Source of the DNA: Nemertoderma westbladi
Lineage: Eukaryota > Xenacoelomorpha > Nemertodermatida > Nemertodermatidae
Direction: 5' to 3'
Assembly (NCBI GenBank): GCA_032718475.1
Contig: JAUCBJ010001043.1
Coordinates: forward strand, 1-40,043
DNA: 40,043 bases
The translations under genes were made by a program, and so were the position numbers. Positions 1 to 10,219 of this stretch are shown here, in pieces; the first letter of the stretch is position 1; each line of letters begins with the position of its first letter. The notes under the pieces were generated by a model. That model did no database searches, was not told where the DNA came from, and saw only the letters and a program-made list of their open reading frames with translations.

Positions 1-847
1 ATTGTTATAGAGAGCAGCCAACAATTCTTTGAGTCCCTTTCCTGATGACCTTTCTGGCCCAAACCCTGGGTCACCAGGGAGGCCAGATTGTGATGGGGAG
101 ACGGATTCTGGAGTTGGAGGCTACTCTCATGTCCCACCCCGACCAACAAAGCCATTGGTGAATCTGAGGCAAGTCACTAGACTAGCCTCAGTAAACACCC
201 TAACACTCGGGTCCCCAATGCGACAAGGTGAGCTGACTGCCTTGGCAGATAAGCTTTCTCTTAGCGCAGTGGGTGTTCAAGAGCACCGAATGCAGACTGG
301 ACAGACTGATGAGGTTCTGATTAAGGACATGGGGGGCGGTTGGCGACTCGCCCTCGCGTCAGCAGATGATAGTGGCAATGGTGGAATTGGTCTATTGATG
401 AATCCAACTGCACATGCAGCATTGGACAAAATAGACCAAATCTCTAACCGCATCATCCGTTGCCACTTCTCATGTTCTGGAAGACTGGCTAAGAAGTTTC
501 CTAAGGTGGTTCTGATTGTGTGCTACTCTCCAACTAGTGTTGCCCCTGTAGAGGAGGTGGAAAATTTCTACCACTATCTACAAGCAGCTACTGATGGAGT
601 GGATCAGCATGCATTCTTAACATTCCTGGGAGACTTTAATGCAAGTCTGCATCAATCACCTACATCGCCCTGGGTCTATAGCAATAGTGTTAACCGAAAT
701 TCTGTCCATCTTCAGGATTTTATCTCTGGAAATGGATTGTTTTCGGCTGGAACCCAGTTCAAGAAGCGAACTGGAAAGCTATGGACTCATAGTGGACCCA
801 GTGGTCACAAGTCCCAGATAGACCATATTCTGTTTCGTAGGAAATAC
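1..847 (+). pseudogene. RTE-type LINE, 5' part with AP endonuclease domain (copy A)
   Basis: The open frame from about position 29 encodes the N-terminal part of a non-LTR retrotransposon polyprotein. The apurinic/apyrimidinic-type endonuclease nicks target DNA to prime reverse transcription. Visible landmarks are VNTLTLG near residue 54, the catalytic-type QEHR near residue 84, LGDFNASL near residue 198 and the IDHILF segment. The last two match the copy at 32904-35717 almost residue for residue, so both belong to one young family. Identity to that copy stops sharply after base 847, where it would continue with RSSIQD. The end of the endonuclease (SDH motif) and the whole reverse transcriptase are missing. 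The first in-frame ATG is internal and the true start may lie before the window. The element family is secure; the copy is dead. Confidence 0.88.
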
Positions 848-848
848 C

Positions 849-1163
849 AAAGTTACCAAGAAGGCGGTCGTTTCATTTCCCGGTATTCTAGAACCGCAGG
901 CAACTCGACATAGGAACCACCGACAGCTCGACACCGAAGTCCGAGTCCAGTTCGATCTCGACCACCACCCAATCGTATTAGAGGACGTGGATGAGCCCGT
1001 TCAACCAAGGATTAGGAAAGCGAGAAGAAAGGAAGGCTTGCGAGCCTACCGATTTTGGACCTTTATATTTGAGATATTATATTTGGACTTATTTGAGTAT
1101 TTATATTGGAATTGGTTCTGGAGGAGCGAGATAGAGAAGGAAGGCTTGCGAGCCTACCGTTAG
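849..1163 (+). pseudogene. Unassigned open frame fused to the broken LINE
   Basis: From the LINE breakpoint a frame stays open for 104 codons to a TAG at 1161. Its first part is charged and proline-containing (for example HHPIVLEDVDEP), resembling the linker tails of LTR-retrotransposon polyproteins. The second part is rich in aromatic residues. A 21-bp sequence with core ggcttgcgagcc occurs twice, at 1031-1051 and 1139-1159, exactly 108 bp (36 codons) apart, and its core can form a short hairpin. I do not recognise the family. It could be the C-terminal end of another retroelement into which the LINE inserted, or chance openness. Confidence 0.3.
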
Positions 1164-2928
1164 CAATTAGTGCTCAGGAGAAGACATCCAGACCAGCGGG
1201 ACGAACTTTTCAGATCGTCAGGAGGACACTTTAAGACTTATTTGAAAGATTTTAGCGCATTATGTTTATTTTATATTTGGATTGATTTAATTTAGTGAAT
1301 TTATTATGTATATTTACAATATATAAAACTTGTTGAAAGATTTGAAATTATTTGCTCGATTTGTTTTGATTTATTTGTTCTGATTTGTTTGGCTCTGTGC
1401 TATGCAAAATGCTGCGCCGGGCTGACTGATATAAAACATAAAATCTACCTGTTACATACTGTACAGTACCTGTCAGCCTGTAGTTTATTATTTTATCTAT
1501 AACACTACAGCTGCATATAGTATACTGTGTGTAATGAATGAAATAAGTATTAGGGCAGTGCGTTTTTTTACTTTTTTTCGATTTCATTGTTCTACCGGTG
1601 CACAAAAGTTGCCAAATGGTAAAAAAATAAGGAAAAAAAAATTCTTTAAATTTCGTGTATATCGTCACGGATCCCAAGAGGGTTGAAATTTTGAGCCATC
1701 ACGATGCACCATAATGAAATTTATAGCAATATTACACATTAATGAAAGATCAATGATTCAAGAAATAACTTCCTGCATGCATCAAATGTCACCAAATGGG
1801 TCCAAACTTAGTTACATACCAAAATTTTAATTTTTGGATCAAGGGAACTAGTGCCACAGGCACATGGACAGAACCTACCATTTGGTGCAAGTTATGATAA
1901 TTCTCAATTTTGGCGATGGCCAATTTTGAGTTCTCCTACTGCATTAATATTATGCTCATTAGAACCGCAATGGCCGATTTAGTCGGGGTAGACACCTTCA
2001 AAACAAACGTAGAGATGATACATGATGTAGAGATTGATACATTTACTTAGTTATGTACCATTTTTGTTTTCTTGGCTCCATGAAAAGTTAATTCAGGATA
2101 ATATGGGTTAATAATAGATATAAGCTATATATCGAATCGATATATGGATGCATCATGATATATGTGGGGACTTAGTGCACAGGATATCACTGAGTGTTTC
2201 GGTTCTAATAGCTATTGCCCGGCTGCCTAGTGTGCAGACTCAGAAAGTTGTATCGTGATTGCGATTCTCCATCACATTAGTTATGCAGGGCGGGCGAGTG
2301 AAAGCTGCGAGCCATCAGCGAACTGTTATAATTGTACTATTGTTAGTGTGTGTCGGAAGCATTTTGAATTTTGAGCAAGATTTCTGCACAAGGTTAATAT
2401 GACATAACATTGTACAATAAAACTTTATCATATTTAAGTTTTCTGTAGAATTGTGGGGTACACTAAGACTATGAATAAAGTTTTAGTATTCGATTTTATA
2501 ACGTATAGGCCTACTGATGTTATTTCGGTTATTGTTAAGGTTTGAGATGCTGTATGAGTTACGGTTTTGATTATTTTGGATTGTGTTACGGTTCTGGTAC
2601 GGTTGGTATGCTACCTTTATTTATAGGCTAAGGTTGTTTTGTTTTGTTTTTGTAATAGTAATATATTTTACATATTTGTGTGTAAAGTAGTTATTTACAT
2701 TTGTGTGCTGATCTGTCAGTCTGTGTAAATATTAGTTGCAACACGAATAAACATAATGGATGATTTCTACAAATATAGTACATGGCTACAATTATTATGC
2801 ATTATTCAATTTAAATAAAATGGCACAGTATTTGACTTGAGCAGCATATTCACTTGAACGATACATAATCCCAAATTGAAATACGGATACAATTTTTAAA
2901 TACATGATATTTTATAGGAATATGTCAC
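1164..2928. other. Gene-free AT-rich stretch
   Basis: No coding frame with recognisable motifs is seen on either strand. The 109-codon frame on the minus strand at 1348-1677 has no family signature and an AT-driven composition. The part at 1680-2060 is non-repetitive within the window and may be old transposon DNA. Nothing functional can be supported. Confidence 0.5.
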
Positions 2929-3226
2929 ATATGCGGACCCGTGATTTAATGTCTTCCGGTTAACTAAATTTTAATTGAGGGAAATAAGCAGGTTGCAGAG
3001 GCAGGCTTTTCTAACCAAAACAATAAACGATCTTGTTCCCTACCTACATACCTCATACCGTACTATCTGACGTAAGAGACGTCGTACTATCTGACACCTT
3101 GTGGTAAAGGGGGGAGATGGTTCAAAAGTCGAGAAAATTTGCGTGACATACTTTATGAACGCACCCTACAGTGCTTGTGTTTGTAGAGGTGATTGCAAAT
3201 AGCAGAAATTTTACGGGTCCGCATAT
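2929..3226. mobile_element. Putative ~298-bp MITE with 14-bp terminal inverted repeats
   Basis: The stretch starts with atatgcggacccgt and ends with its exact reverse complement acgggtccgcatat. TA dinucleotides lie at both ends, so a TA target duplication with the inverted repeat starting at TGCGGACCCG is plausible and would suggest a mariner-like mobiliser. It has no coding capacity. It contains a 29-bp segment (3004-3032) that recurs in inverse orientation at 10906-10934, and gacatactttatgaacgc, which recurs near 13110. It therefore shares modules with other repeats here. The TIR is seen directly; the superfamily is inferred. Confidence 0.55.
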
Positions 3227-3400
3227 ATACAGCATATATCAAATAGCCAGTTTTATCATCATCTTTATATGTTATATTGTTATGTGATATTAGATGGATT
3301 TGTGGTACATTTTATTCGAACTATTTTACTTACAGTATGTAATGTCCTTCCTTATAATTCGACATTACAAATAACAATAAATACAATAATTTGTTACAGG

Positions 3401-3680
3401 AAAAACAGGCACTACTCAAGATTCGGCGTCTCCTATCCGATCGCAGTCTGTAACTAATGAAGTCTGTCTACCAGAACCGCAGTTTCCTGGACAGTCTCTA
3501 CCTACACCTACGGAACGAGCTCCTCCCTCTCCACCTCCGGTTTCTACTACTACACCTCAACATTCTCAACCCACCTACTCCACGATTCTCACCTCTATTC
3601 CTCCAACTACAGGAACAATTTGGGGTCGGGGGTCGTATTGCCCTCCTATTTACCATATCCTCGGGGAGGTCTGCAACAAT
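3401..3680 (+). pseudogene. Pro/Ser/Thr-rich exon-like segment before the Mutator-like remnant
   Basis: After a plausible splice acceptor (ttgttacag, ending at about 3400) one frame stays open for about 90 codons. It is strongly enriched in Pro, Ser, Thr and Gln (for example PPSPPPVSTTTPQ) until a TAG near 3675. Such low-complexity leaders often precede transposase cores. It lies directly upstream of the Mutator-like segment but in another frame. Frames on both strands here are open because of the CT-rich composition, so coding status is uncertain. Confidence 0.3.
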
Positions 3681-3809
3681 TCTTAGACTTGATGACGTAG
3701 GGATTGGATCGACATTGGCCATTTTGGAGCCCGAATATAACAGGGCATTTTTCATACAGTTTCCGATACTTCCAGCAAACGCCGCATTCCAGTCAAGCAT
3801 CTTCACTGC

Positions 3810-4160
3810 GCTCATCACAAGATATTAACATTCAATATGTGTATGGACTTTTCTGTTTCTGGAGTGGTCTGTTTCAAGGTAACGTGTTGTCTGCAATGAT
3901 GAACCTTCCAAAACCATCTGATAGGATAGTCATGGTGTATAATATTCTATTACCAATATTAGAAGGCATAGCGCATAACTCAATGTGGGTTGTAGCTGCA
4001 GAAGCGATTGAATGTAACATAGATGCGGATGTCAAAATGGATCTGGCTTGCAGCTTTGATATCACTTGGCAGTGAAGAGGCCATAAATGGAGTCAATGGA
4101 TTTGCAGGCCAATCACAGGACAAAATTAACATAAATGCTACTCAATTCCAGAATATTAAA
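3810..4160 (+). pseudogene. Mutator-like transposase domain, degraded
   Basis: The translation contains MMNLPKPSDRI, then a helix-rich stretch, then DITWQ followed after a frame break by RGH-type residues and NGVNGF. This order matches the Mutator-like transposase domain common in marine invertebrates: MNLP.P, then SM..A..E, then DGTWQ.RGH, then LNGV. In that family the D of DGTW is a presumed catalytic acid; here the G is replaced by I. A stop codon follows TWQ at 4073-4075 and the reading moves to another frame, so the copy is inactive. It acts, or once acted, in DNA cut-and-paste transposition. No terminal inverted repeats were found. The assignment rests on motif memory, not on a search. 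Confidence 0.55.
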
Positions 4161-4532
4161 ATAACATCCCTAAATATTCACAAAGAAGGACTAGACAAAA
4201 AACACGATAAAAAACAGAAAATGGAACACGCACATTACATAGGTCTACCAGAGACCATACCGGTATGGTATATTCTCTATATGCCACGTACTGTACTGGG
4301 TATTGAATTTATCCATGTACCTACAATAATTTCACTGGTGAACCAACATGTGTATAATATGATCAAAGGCCAGAGGGCTCACGCTGAAGTAAATGTGGAA
4401 CCATTACCCGGATCCGAAGGTGAATTAATAGAAGCTGTTCGTGTCCTGCAACAACTATTACAACTTCCTCCAGAACAACAATTTACCCAAAATCAGATGT
4501 TGGTGATACTGGACAGAAGAAGTCACCTATAA
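4160..4532 (+). pseudogene. Unrecognised open frame downstream of the Mutator-like segment
   Basis: The frame that picks up after the Mutator-like frameshift runs to a TAA at 4530. It includes a Lys-rich stretch (KKHDKKQK), a hydrophobic middle and a Leu/Gln-rich end (VLQQLLQLPPEQQF). No zinc-binding or further transposase motif is recognisable. It may be the decayed rest of the same transposase or an unrelated exon. It is followed by AT-rich non-coding DNA. Confidence 0.3.
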
Positions 4533-4725
4533 AAATTAATCGATAATATGACTGTGTTTTCATTTCTTTCTCAGAACTTATTTTTATAAACTCAACTTTT
4601 ATTCTACTTATAATACTATATCTGAATAAGGAAACAGAAAAAAATTATTAAATTTAATGCAACTGGCGATTCTCTAGATAACATTTGGTATTTTCCCAAT
4701 CAAAATGATAATTTTGATGCGTGAA
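4533..4725. other. AT-rich spacer
   Basis: Short gap between the decayed transposase and a minisatellite. No motif seen. Confidence 0.4.
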
Positions 4726-4851
4726 GGTGTCTGCAGCAGTGTCTGCACCATGTGTCTACATCTGGTGTCTGCAGCAGTGTCTACATTAGGTGTCTACATC
4801 TGGTGTCTTCAGCAGTGTCTGCACCAGGTGTCTACATCTGGTGTCTGCAAC
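4726..4851. repeat. 38-bp minisatellite, about 3.3 copies
   Basis: A unit starting ggtgtctgcagcagtgtc and ending gtgtctacatct repeats three times plus a partial copy, with a few substitutions per unit. Each unit is itself built from a shorter gtgtct-type motif. Open frames across it are by-products of the repeat. Confidence 0.85.
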
Positions 4852-5772
4852 AATCCCCCACCCCACAACATGGTATATTATTTTATAAACTGCCACATTT
4901 TGAAATTGAACTAATTATGGTACCGGTACATTATTAAATACACTTTTTTGATTTATTGAAAGTCAAAAAAAACGTTTTTTTGTTAAAAAAAATTAATGTT
5001 CTAATTAATTACATTTCAAAGTCATTTTCATGGTATTAATAATAATATTGAATTAAAATACATAGCCACCCACAGGTTATTTAGTTGTGACTCGGCAAGA
5101 GAAGCTACGCAATATCCAATCACGTTGGTCAGTGTGCCCAGAAAAAATTACATAATTCATTATATTACATCAGAGTCACAGTGCCTATCTTATTTATGCT
5201 ATCTTTCATTGGTATATATTGAACCCTGCTTGACAGGCAAGGCACAGCGACGTCGTCTAATCAAAGCACAGAAACCAAGGCAGGAGCCAGTGGGCGCCCC
5301 CCTCCTGCAGTGGTCAATTGGCCTCCATTTCATGGCTTTACATTACAGACTATTAAACTGGTTGAGAGATTATATAATATAGGCCTAAGTAATAAGCTGG
5401 CTTTCTAAGAACATTAAATGATATTATGATGCCTTATCATGGGGGCGGGGGGGGTGCCTGAGGGAATTATTGGTAGGGGTATTGATGGGGTATATGGTAT
5501 CCTTTCTACTACTTATTTTCTTTGGCAACCTGCCTGGGATAATGTGGATTGTATCTGGTCTGGGGTCGGGCTCCTTTCCAAAGCAACTTCAACTTCGAAT
5601 ATTTTCTAATATTCGGTTTATTGCACTTGTCATTATAATTTTTTTAATTTAACGGAACTTGACGATGGCAAAATGCTCTCAGAGTTAGTGTAAGTTGGAA
5701 TCTCCACGGTAGGGTCCCGGGACCCTGGGACCCTACCCTCGCTACGCTAGTGTGAACGAGTTGTGCGTGTGG
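4852..5772. other. Gene-free stretch with a GC-rich palindrome
   Basis: Mostly AT-rich DNA with no supported gene. At 5711-5726 there is a perfect 16-bp palindrome, agggtcccgggaccct. It is nested in a larger inverted repeat, with ggtagggtccc at about 5709 and gggaccctacc at about 5728. It lies just beyond the 3' end of the MULE coding region and could mark that element's end. A G-rich run lies at about 5440-5455. Confidence 0.5.
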
Positions 5773-7351
5773 TTATATTGTCCGGCCTCCTTTCCGTGCG
5801 AATGTTACGGTTAACATCAGATCAATGGCTTCGTGTTTCATCCACTTCAACGCTGGCCCATTAATACGCGGGGGTGGATCTTTGTGTTGAATAATGATAT
5901 CACGAGATTCTGACTCGAATAATTCCCTAAACTCCTCTGCTTGTCTTTGCAGAAAATCCTTGTCTTTGGTAAGGTGTCTCTCGAGTTCAATCGGTGTGGG
6001 GCCATTATTTCCAATTACCAGTCCCCCACATCCTTGAGCCTGGTAGAGACCCTGGAGGTCGGTGCTTTCAAATATGTCGCGATCAACAGATTCACAGAGG
6101 GATTTATAGCGATTTCCAAAACTTTGTGACTTTGCATGAGAGGATTCTGTAAGGGAAGCTTTGAATGGAAGCAATGGAATATAACATCGAACCAGTTTAT
6201 CACAATGTCCATCGTAAAATTTAAAAAAGTTACTAACTCTTTCATATTTCTTACATAAAGGGTGGAATTCTGTTCGAATAGATGCCAGAACTAGCATTGT
6301 TGGAGCGTTGGCATATTTCTTTACCAGAACATGGAATAATTTAGCATCGACAGAATCACTGACAGATCGTTCTATTCTATGAGCATCGCGAAAGAAATGT
6401 GCTACACACGACAACAGCTTCAAACTGCTGTCGAATTTTCTGAGTCCTAGTTGTAATGCGCAATCTCATCCGCAATCCATGGCATCAGTGGTCAAAATGG
6501 TGTCTGATTCAGTAGCATTGTCATGTTGTTTATTTCTGATAACAATTTAGCTATATTATCTGAGTGTTCAGTTAGACCGCGGCCTTTCATCTTAGCAATA
6601 ATTACCACACTTCTTAGAACTGGATGGTATGTGGTCACTTTTAGTTCAGTCCCTTTCTCTCTCAAAGTCTTCTCACACCCATCCAAAAATGGGATTGCGT
6701 CAGAAAGAACGGTATCTGGGTTGCTCATTTGAGAAGCAAAAGTAACTTGGAGACGACTCGAGGTAATAACCCAATTCTCATCGACGTCCCATATTAAAAA
6801 CGGATCCGTCTTAGATAGAGTTTCTTTCTTTATTTGTATGGCTTCGATATCGTTGCCGAAGGGGCGACATTCAGCCAAGGCTTTGGCTTTCAAGTTTTTT
6901 AAATTAAAACTATGCATCTTAGCTGCGGCCATCACCCCACTTTCATACCCGCCATCCTTTATTGCATTTTTAATATATTGCGCCCGTAATTGCTGGGGTT
7001 TGGTATTAGGATTTCGTTGCACCAATTCAACAATGTCTATTTTAGTTGTTGCAGTTGATTCTGGTTCTATAGGAGTAAATAGCGGGTCACTTCGTTGTAT
7101 TACACAGGAATGATGAAGAATGTTAATCACAATAATCTGTCTTTCATCACTATCATGGCACACCATTTTCCGCGCATAGCAGTCCCGATGATTAGTTTCA
7201 CTAGAGCAAAACGAACAACGGCTAGGACTGCCAACAAAGTCAGACCGATTTTGCACTCGATGTTCCCTGTAAAATGAACATTCAACATCCGGGCAATAGG
7301 TGAGACCTCTACAATTACAGTATGTAAATTTAAATTTTTTTGAATCATGAA
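5773..7351 (-). pseudogene. MULE-superfamily transposase, split by a frameshift
   Basis: Read on the minus strand, the coding trace begins near 7350 with a Cys/His-rich region (TYCNCRGL, CPDVECSF, CSFCSSETNHRDC, then HHSC), typical of the DNA-binding N-terminus of these transposases. It continues through FLDGC and TTYHPVLR (core RNase-H-like fold, probable first acid), a second acid region around ADEI, and CVAHFFRD, which matches the C..HF motif. The C-terminal half (SLTESSHAKSQSFGNRY, GNNGPTPIELE) fits the later part of the same family. The first frame ends at 6492 and the second begins near 6430, so at least one frameshift and a stop separate the halves. No TIRs were found. The 5' end is cut by the RTE sequence starting at 7352. 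Substrate would be the element's own ends; nuclear DNA transposition. Confidence 0.72.
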
Positions 7352-7886
7352 CCAGGATTTGGAAATCACCGAGAATTAATCGGAAACTTAAGGTCCGATT
7401 ATTTAGAGCAGCAGTAGTTCCAGTACTCCTCTACTGGAGTCCATGCTGGGCTCTAACTGCTGAGGACACCAAATCTCTGGATGGCACATTCACAAGAATG
7501 CTACGCCGGGTTCATTGTGTCAAGTACAATGCACACATCTCCAACCAGACACTATATAACATTGGAGGTGTCTCATTGGTTCCCCCAAGCTTGACACTAG
7601 AACAAAATCGCCTCCGCTTTGCAGGACATTGCTTTCGCCGTGAGGACCAGCCAGTGCATAATCTTGTACTTTGGCAGCCTCATGGAGTGAATAAGCATGG
7701 TGGACAGCCCATGACTTTCTTGAGACACATCTTAAAGGACACTGGCCTTAAAGATGCGGATGATCTAGCAAATGTCATGGGTGATAGGGAGTTGTGGTGG
7801 TGCAATTTTGTTGACAAGCCGGCACAGCATTCTTAAAATGCAGCTGCAATGCAGCATGCCGATCCTAGTAGTAGTAGTAGTAGTAG
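7352..7886 (+). mobile_element. RTE-type LINE, 5'-truncated copy B with (TAG)7 tail
   Basis: This is the last ~535 bp of the same LINE family. It encodes the C-terminal ~160 residues of the polyprotein (TFTRMLRRVHCVKYN, later GDRELWWCNFVDKP) and ends with a stop at 7834-7836. A ~30-bp 3' UTR and seven TAG units at 7866-7886 follow. Compared with copy C the last 112 residues differ at only about four positions, so it is young. The 5' end begins mid-gene at the caggatttgg shared with copy C, the normal outcome of incomplete reverse transcription. It sits exactly at the broken 5' edge of the MULE and abuts the inverted repeat at 7887. Confidence 0.88.
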
Positions 7887-8225
7887 TATTGACTTATTTA
7901 ATTGTTTTGGTTGTAATAACCTGCCACAGTAACGTGATTATTTCCATTAGTCTGCTTATTCGCACCTTCAGATCATTTACAACATCCTAGTACCAAATTA
8001 TATAGTTATTTAGTTTATAAATAATTATTTATAGCCTCAGACACAATCAATCCGTCACTAATGATGAGGCACGGAATCACATCCGTAATGAACTGAAAAG
8101 ATATCGCGGTGGTTGGGTGATATCTGGATGGGCTCAGTCTGCTGTAATAGATGCAGCTACGGAGCAGGTAGAACCTGCCAGGTTCCATATAACAACATCC
8201 ATCATAAAGAAGGACAAACTTTATA
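7887..8225 (+). repeat. Left arm of a ~339-bp inverted repeat
   Basis: This arm is closely similar, in inverse orientation, to 17062-17399, with scattered substitutions and no large gap. Both arms share the outer end tattgacttatttaattg. A 71-codon frame (8038-8250 core, including NDEARNHIRNELKRY and RGGWVISGWAQ) runs through it, but the right arm has a stop in the same frame. The arms could be terminal repeats of a ~9.5-kb element or two independent insertions of one repeat. No target-site duplication is visible. Confidence 0.85.
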
Positions 8226-8407
8226 AACTTTATCTCACCCAGCTATAGACTCTTCGAGTTTCTTGGCTATAATGATTGCAGTTTTGATTGTAACTTTGGC
8301 CTGCATCCAGCAGTTGCTCGAGTTCACTTTCAGCTGTGATGAGACATTAGGAGAAGAATCTCTGTATCATTGTTATAATGTTTGGAGGCAACGATCTGTG
8401 TGTGAGA

Positions 8408-8744
8408 AACAGATTTTGTTGTCACCAAATTGAAGGCAATGATTGCAGAATATTCATCCAATGAGGCCTCCTCCGATTTATGGGCACAAATCGTCCCACG
8501 GTCAATGCACCTGAAGAGAATACCTGTGGACCCCGATTTTGATTCGCGACGTGTGGCTACAAACAGCAGGATGGTGGCGTGGCTGAGGTAATACGAATAT
8601 GGCCGCATCATAGCCATGAAAGGTGTTCTATGCCATCGGCTGCAGGGAGGAGCCTTGCTTCACTCTGATGGCATACACCTTAGTGATGTCGGACAGTGCA
8701 AGTTGTATTGCACTATCCAGCATGCTCTACCTGCTGTGGTGTAG
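8408..8744 (+). pseudogene. SGNH-hydrolase-like domain, C-terminal part, with in-frame stop
   Basis: The frame encodes a stretch compatible with the second half of an SGNH/GDSL-type hydrolase. It has DLWAQIVPRSMHLKR (the strand before the variable loop), an asparagine-containing NSRMVAWLR, and the closing block SDGIHLSDVGQCKL, where D..H would supply the catalytic Asp and His. The nucleophilic Ser block is not seen. A TAA interrupts the frame after MVAWLR. Domains of this type occur in some tyrosine-recombinase retrotransposons and other invertebrate elements, which fits a mobile-element origin here. A second copy lies at 28681-28851. The esterase role is inferred from the family. Confidence 0.55.
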
Positions 8745-9208
8745 CGCCCACATTAAGTCCTAACAACCCAAACGGCCCTTTTAAGGGCCAATCTACTTGC
8801 TGTGGTTAGTGCCCACAGTAATTCCTATTTCTGAGTGGCTCTTTTAAATAAGGGCCCCACAATCAAATAATGAAAATAGCAGACAACCGTGTGTGGGAGT
8901 GTGGGTCTGTGTATGTGGGGGTAGACAGAGTTAATTGATGGTTAGATTAGAACGGAGTGGATGGGTGGGGTTGGTAAGTGGGGGGCAGAGCGTGAGGGTG
9001 TGGGGTGGGATAAAAAAAAAATATCTGTCAAAAAATGCATTTCATTCATGGGTTTCACTCAGTAACAATCTGTCGTAGCTGATGTCAGACTGCATGATTT
9101 TTCACCAAACCTTACAAATTTTCTAAACTTTCCCTCTACTACTTACCTACTAAGTTTGGTTCAATTTCGAATTAGCGGTGCTGAGAAATTCGCATTTTTG
9201 AATCGGAC
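8745..9208. other. Gene-free, partly GT-rich spacer
   Basis: Includes a GT/GGGT-rich low-complexity segment at about 8888-9015 and a short A run. No coding signal. Confidence 0.45.
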
Positions 9209-10219
9209 AGTGAGCCAGAAGAAGTTTCAATAATTGTGGATAATATTGTAGAACCATCGTATTGCTATAAAGAAGGTACTACAAAGGGGAATCTACAGAG
9301 GGAGGGGTACTATCAAAGGTTCAGTGTGGATAGTTCCCCTGAACTCTTACGATGGAAATCATCTTTAGAGCAGCAGCAGAAGACATCAAAAAAATGTATA
9401 ATAGATCAGTTGTATAAGGTCTCAAGAATGGCCTATCAAATACAGAAGGCCCAAAACAACGTTGAAATGGGTTTCATGGAAGAGTCTTTGGCTGACTTTG
9501 ACATGCTACAGTCAATATTTGCAGATATGCACAAAGAATGTGCCATGAAAGGGTCAGCCATAGACTCTATCATTGAAGTGATCATTTCATAATTCAAGTT
9601 TCGGCTTAAGGAGACAGGATCCAATCGGACCTCTTTACTGCAGTCTGATAGTTTTAATCACACCCTGAAAGCCATCAGGAGATACCACTCCAACGTTCGT
9701 ATGTTCGTATGTCCAACGTACGTTCGTACGTTCCATCGTATGGGATATTAGTATGGGAAGCTATAGAATCCCAAGCGAGGGAGATAGACTTCCTTCAGAC
9801 AATTTCATGATATAAAATCTGCAGATGCCTTAGAAGTGATAAATAACAAGTTCATTCATGATACAGTACAGAAGCATTGCTTGAGTGCCGGTTATATATG
9901 CAGGAATGTAAGTATGTCATGTCCTCGTTGTAAGATACATGATGTGTCTTATATGTATTGGTGAGCAGCAGAGGCCAAGTGTGGCTGGCTGCATGAAACT
10001 CTCTGCGTTTCAACGATCAACACATAAAGCCTTTGTTTCCCCCATCAAACCAACATCGAATACTTGTGGCAAATCACAAAACAAAGACATCATCGCATGC
10101 AGGTGTTGTACTTGATGCAGATACGTTTAGTATGATTAAATCATATATTAAAACTATCAGAAACAAGTGGCCCAAGCAGTGGCAAACCCCAATGGCCAAT
10201 ATACCTAACAGTATATAGC
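9209..10219 (+). pseudogene. Recombinase-like protein fragment, paralogue of the minus-strand recombinase-SET gene
   Basis: The first frame (about 9209-9592) reads EEVSIIV, then FSVDSSPELLRWK and DMLQSIFADMHKECAMKGSA. It aligns in order with EEVVGK, FDPTHVQVLQKWK and LKLVMAEEHEKCGIKGES of the locus at 20096-23002. After several breaks a second block (10033-10218) reads NQHRILVANHKTKTSSHAGVV, matching RQHLILVADHKTKATNNAAVV. The HKT block resembles the lysine hairpin of tyrosine recombinases. No SET domain follows; the match ends near 10219 and AT-rich DNA begins. The copy is clearly dead. It shows that this protein family exists in more than one copy and on both strands, as expected for a mobile gene. 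Confidence 0.6.

Noticed and set aside
1348-1677. 109-codon minus-strand frame
   Set aside because: No motif, AT-driven composition, no homologous copy in the window.
4705-4937. Two short overlapping frames rich in Val/Cys/Ser
   Set aside because: They are translations of the 38-bp minisatellite.
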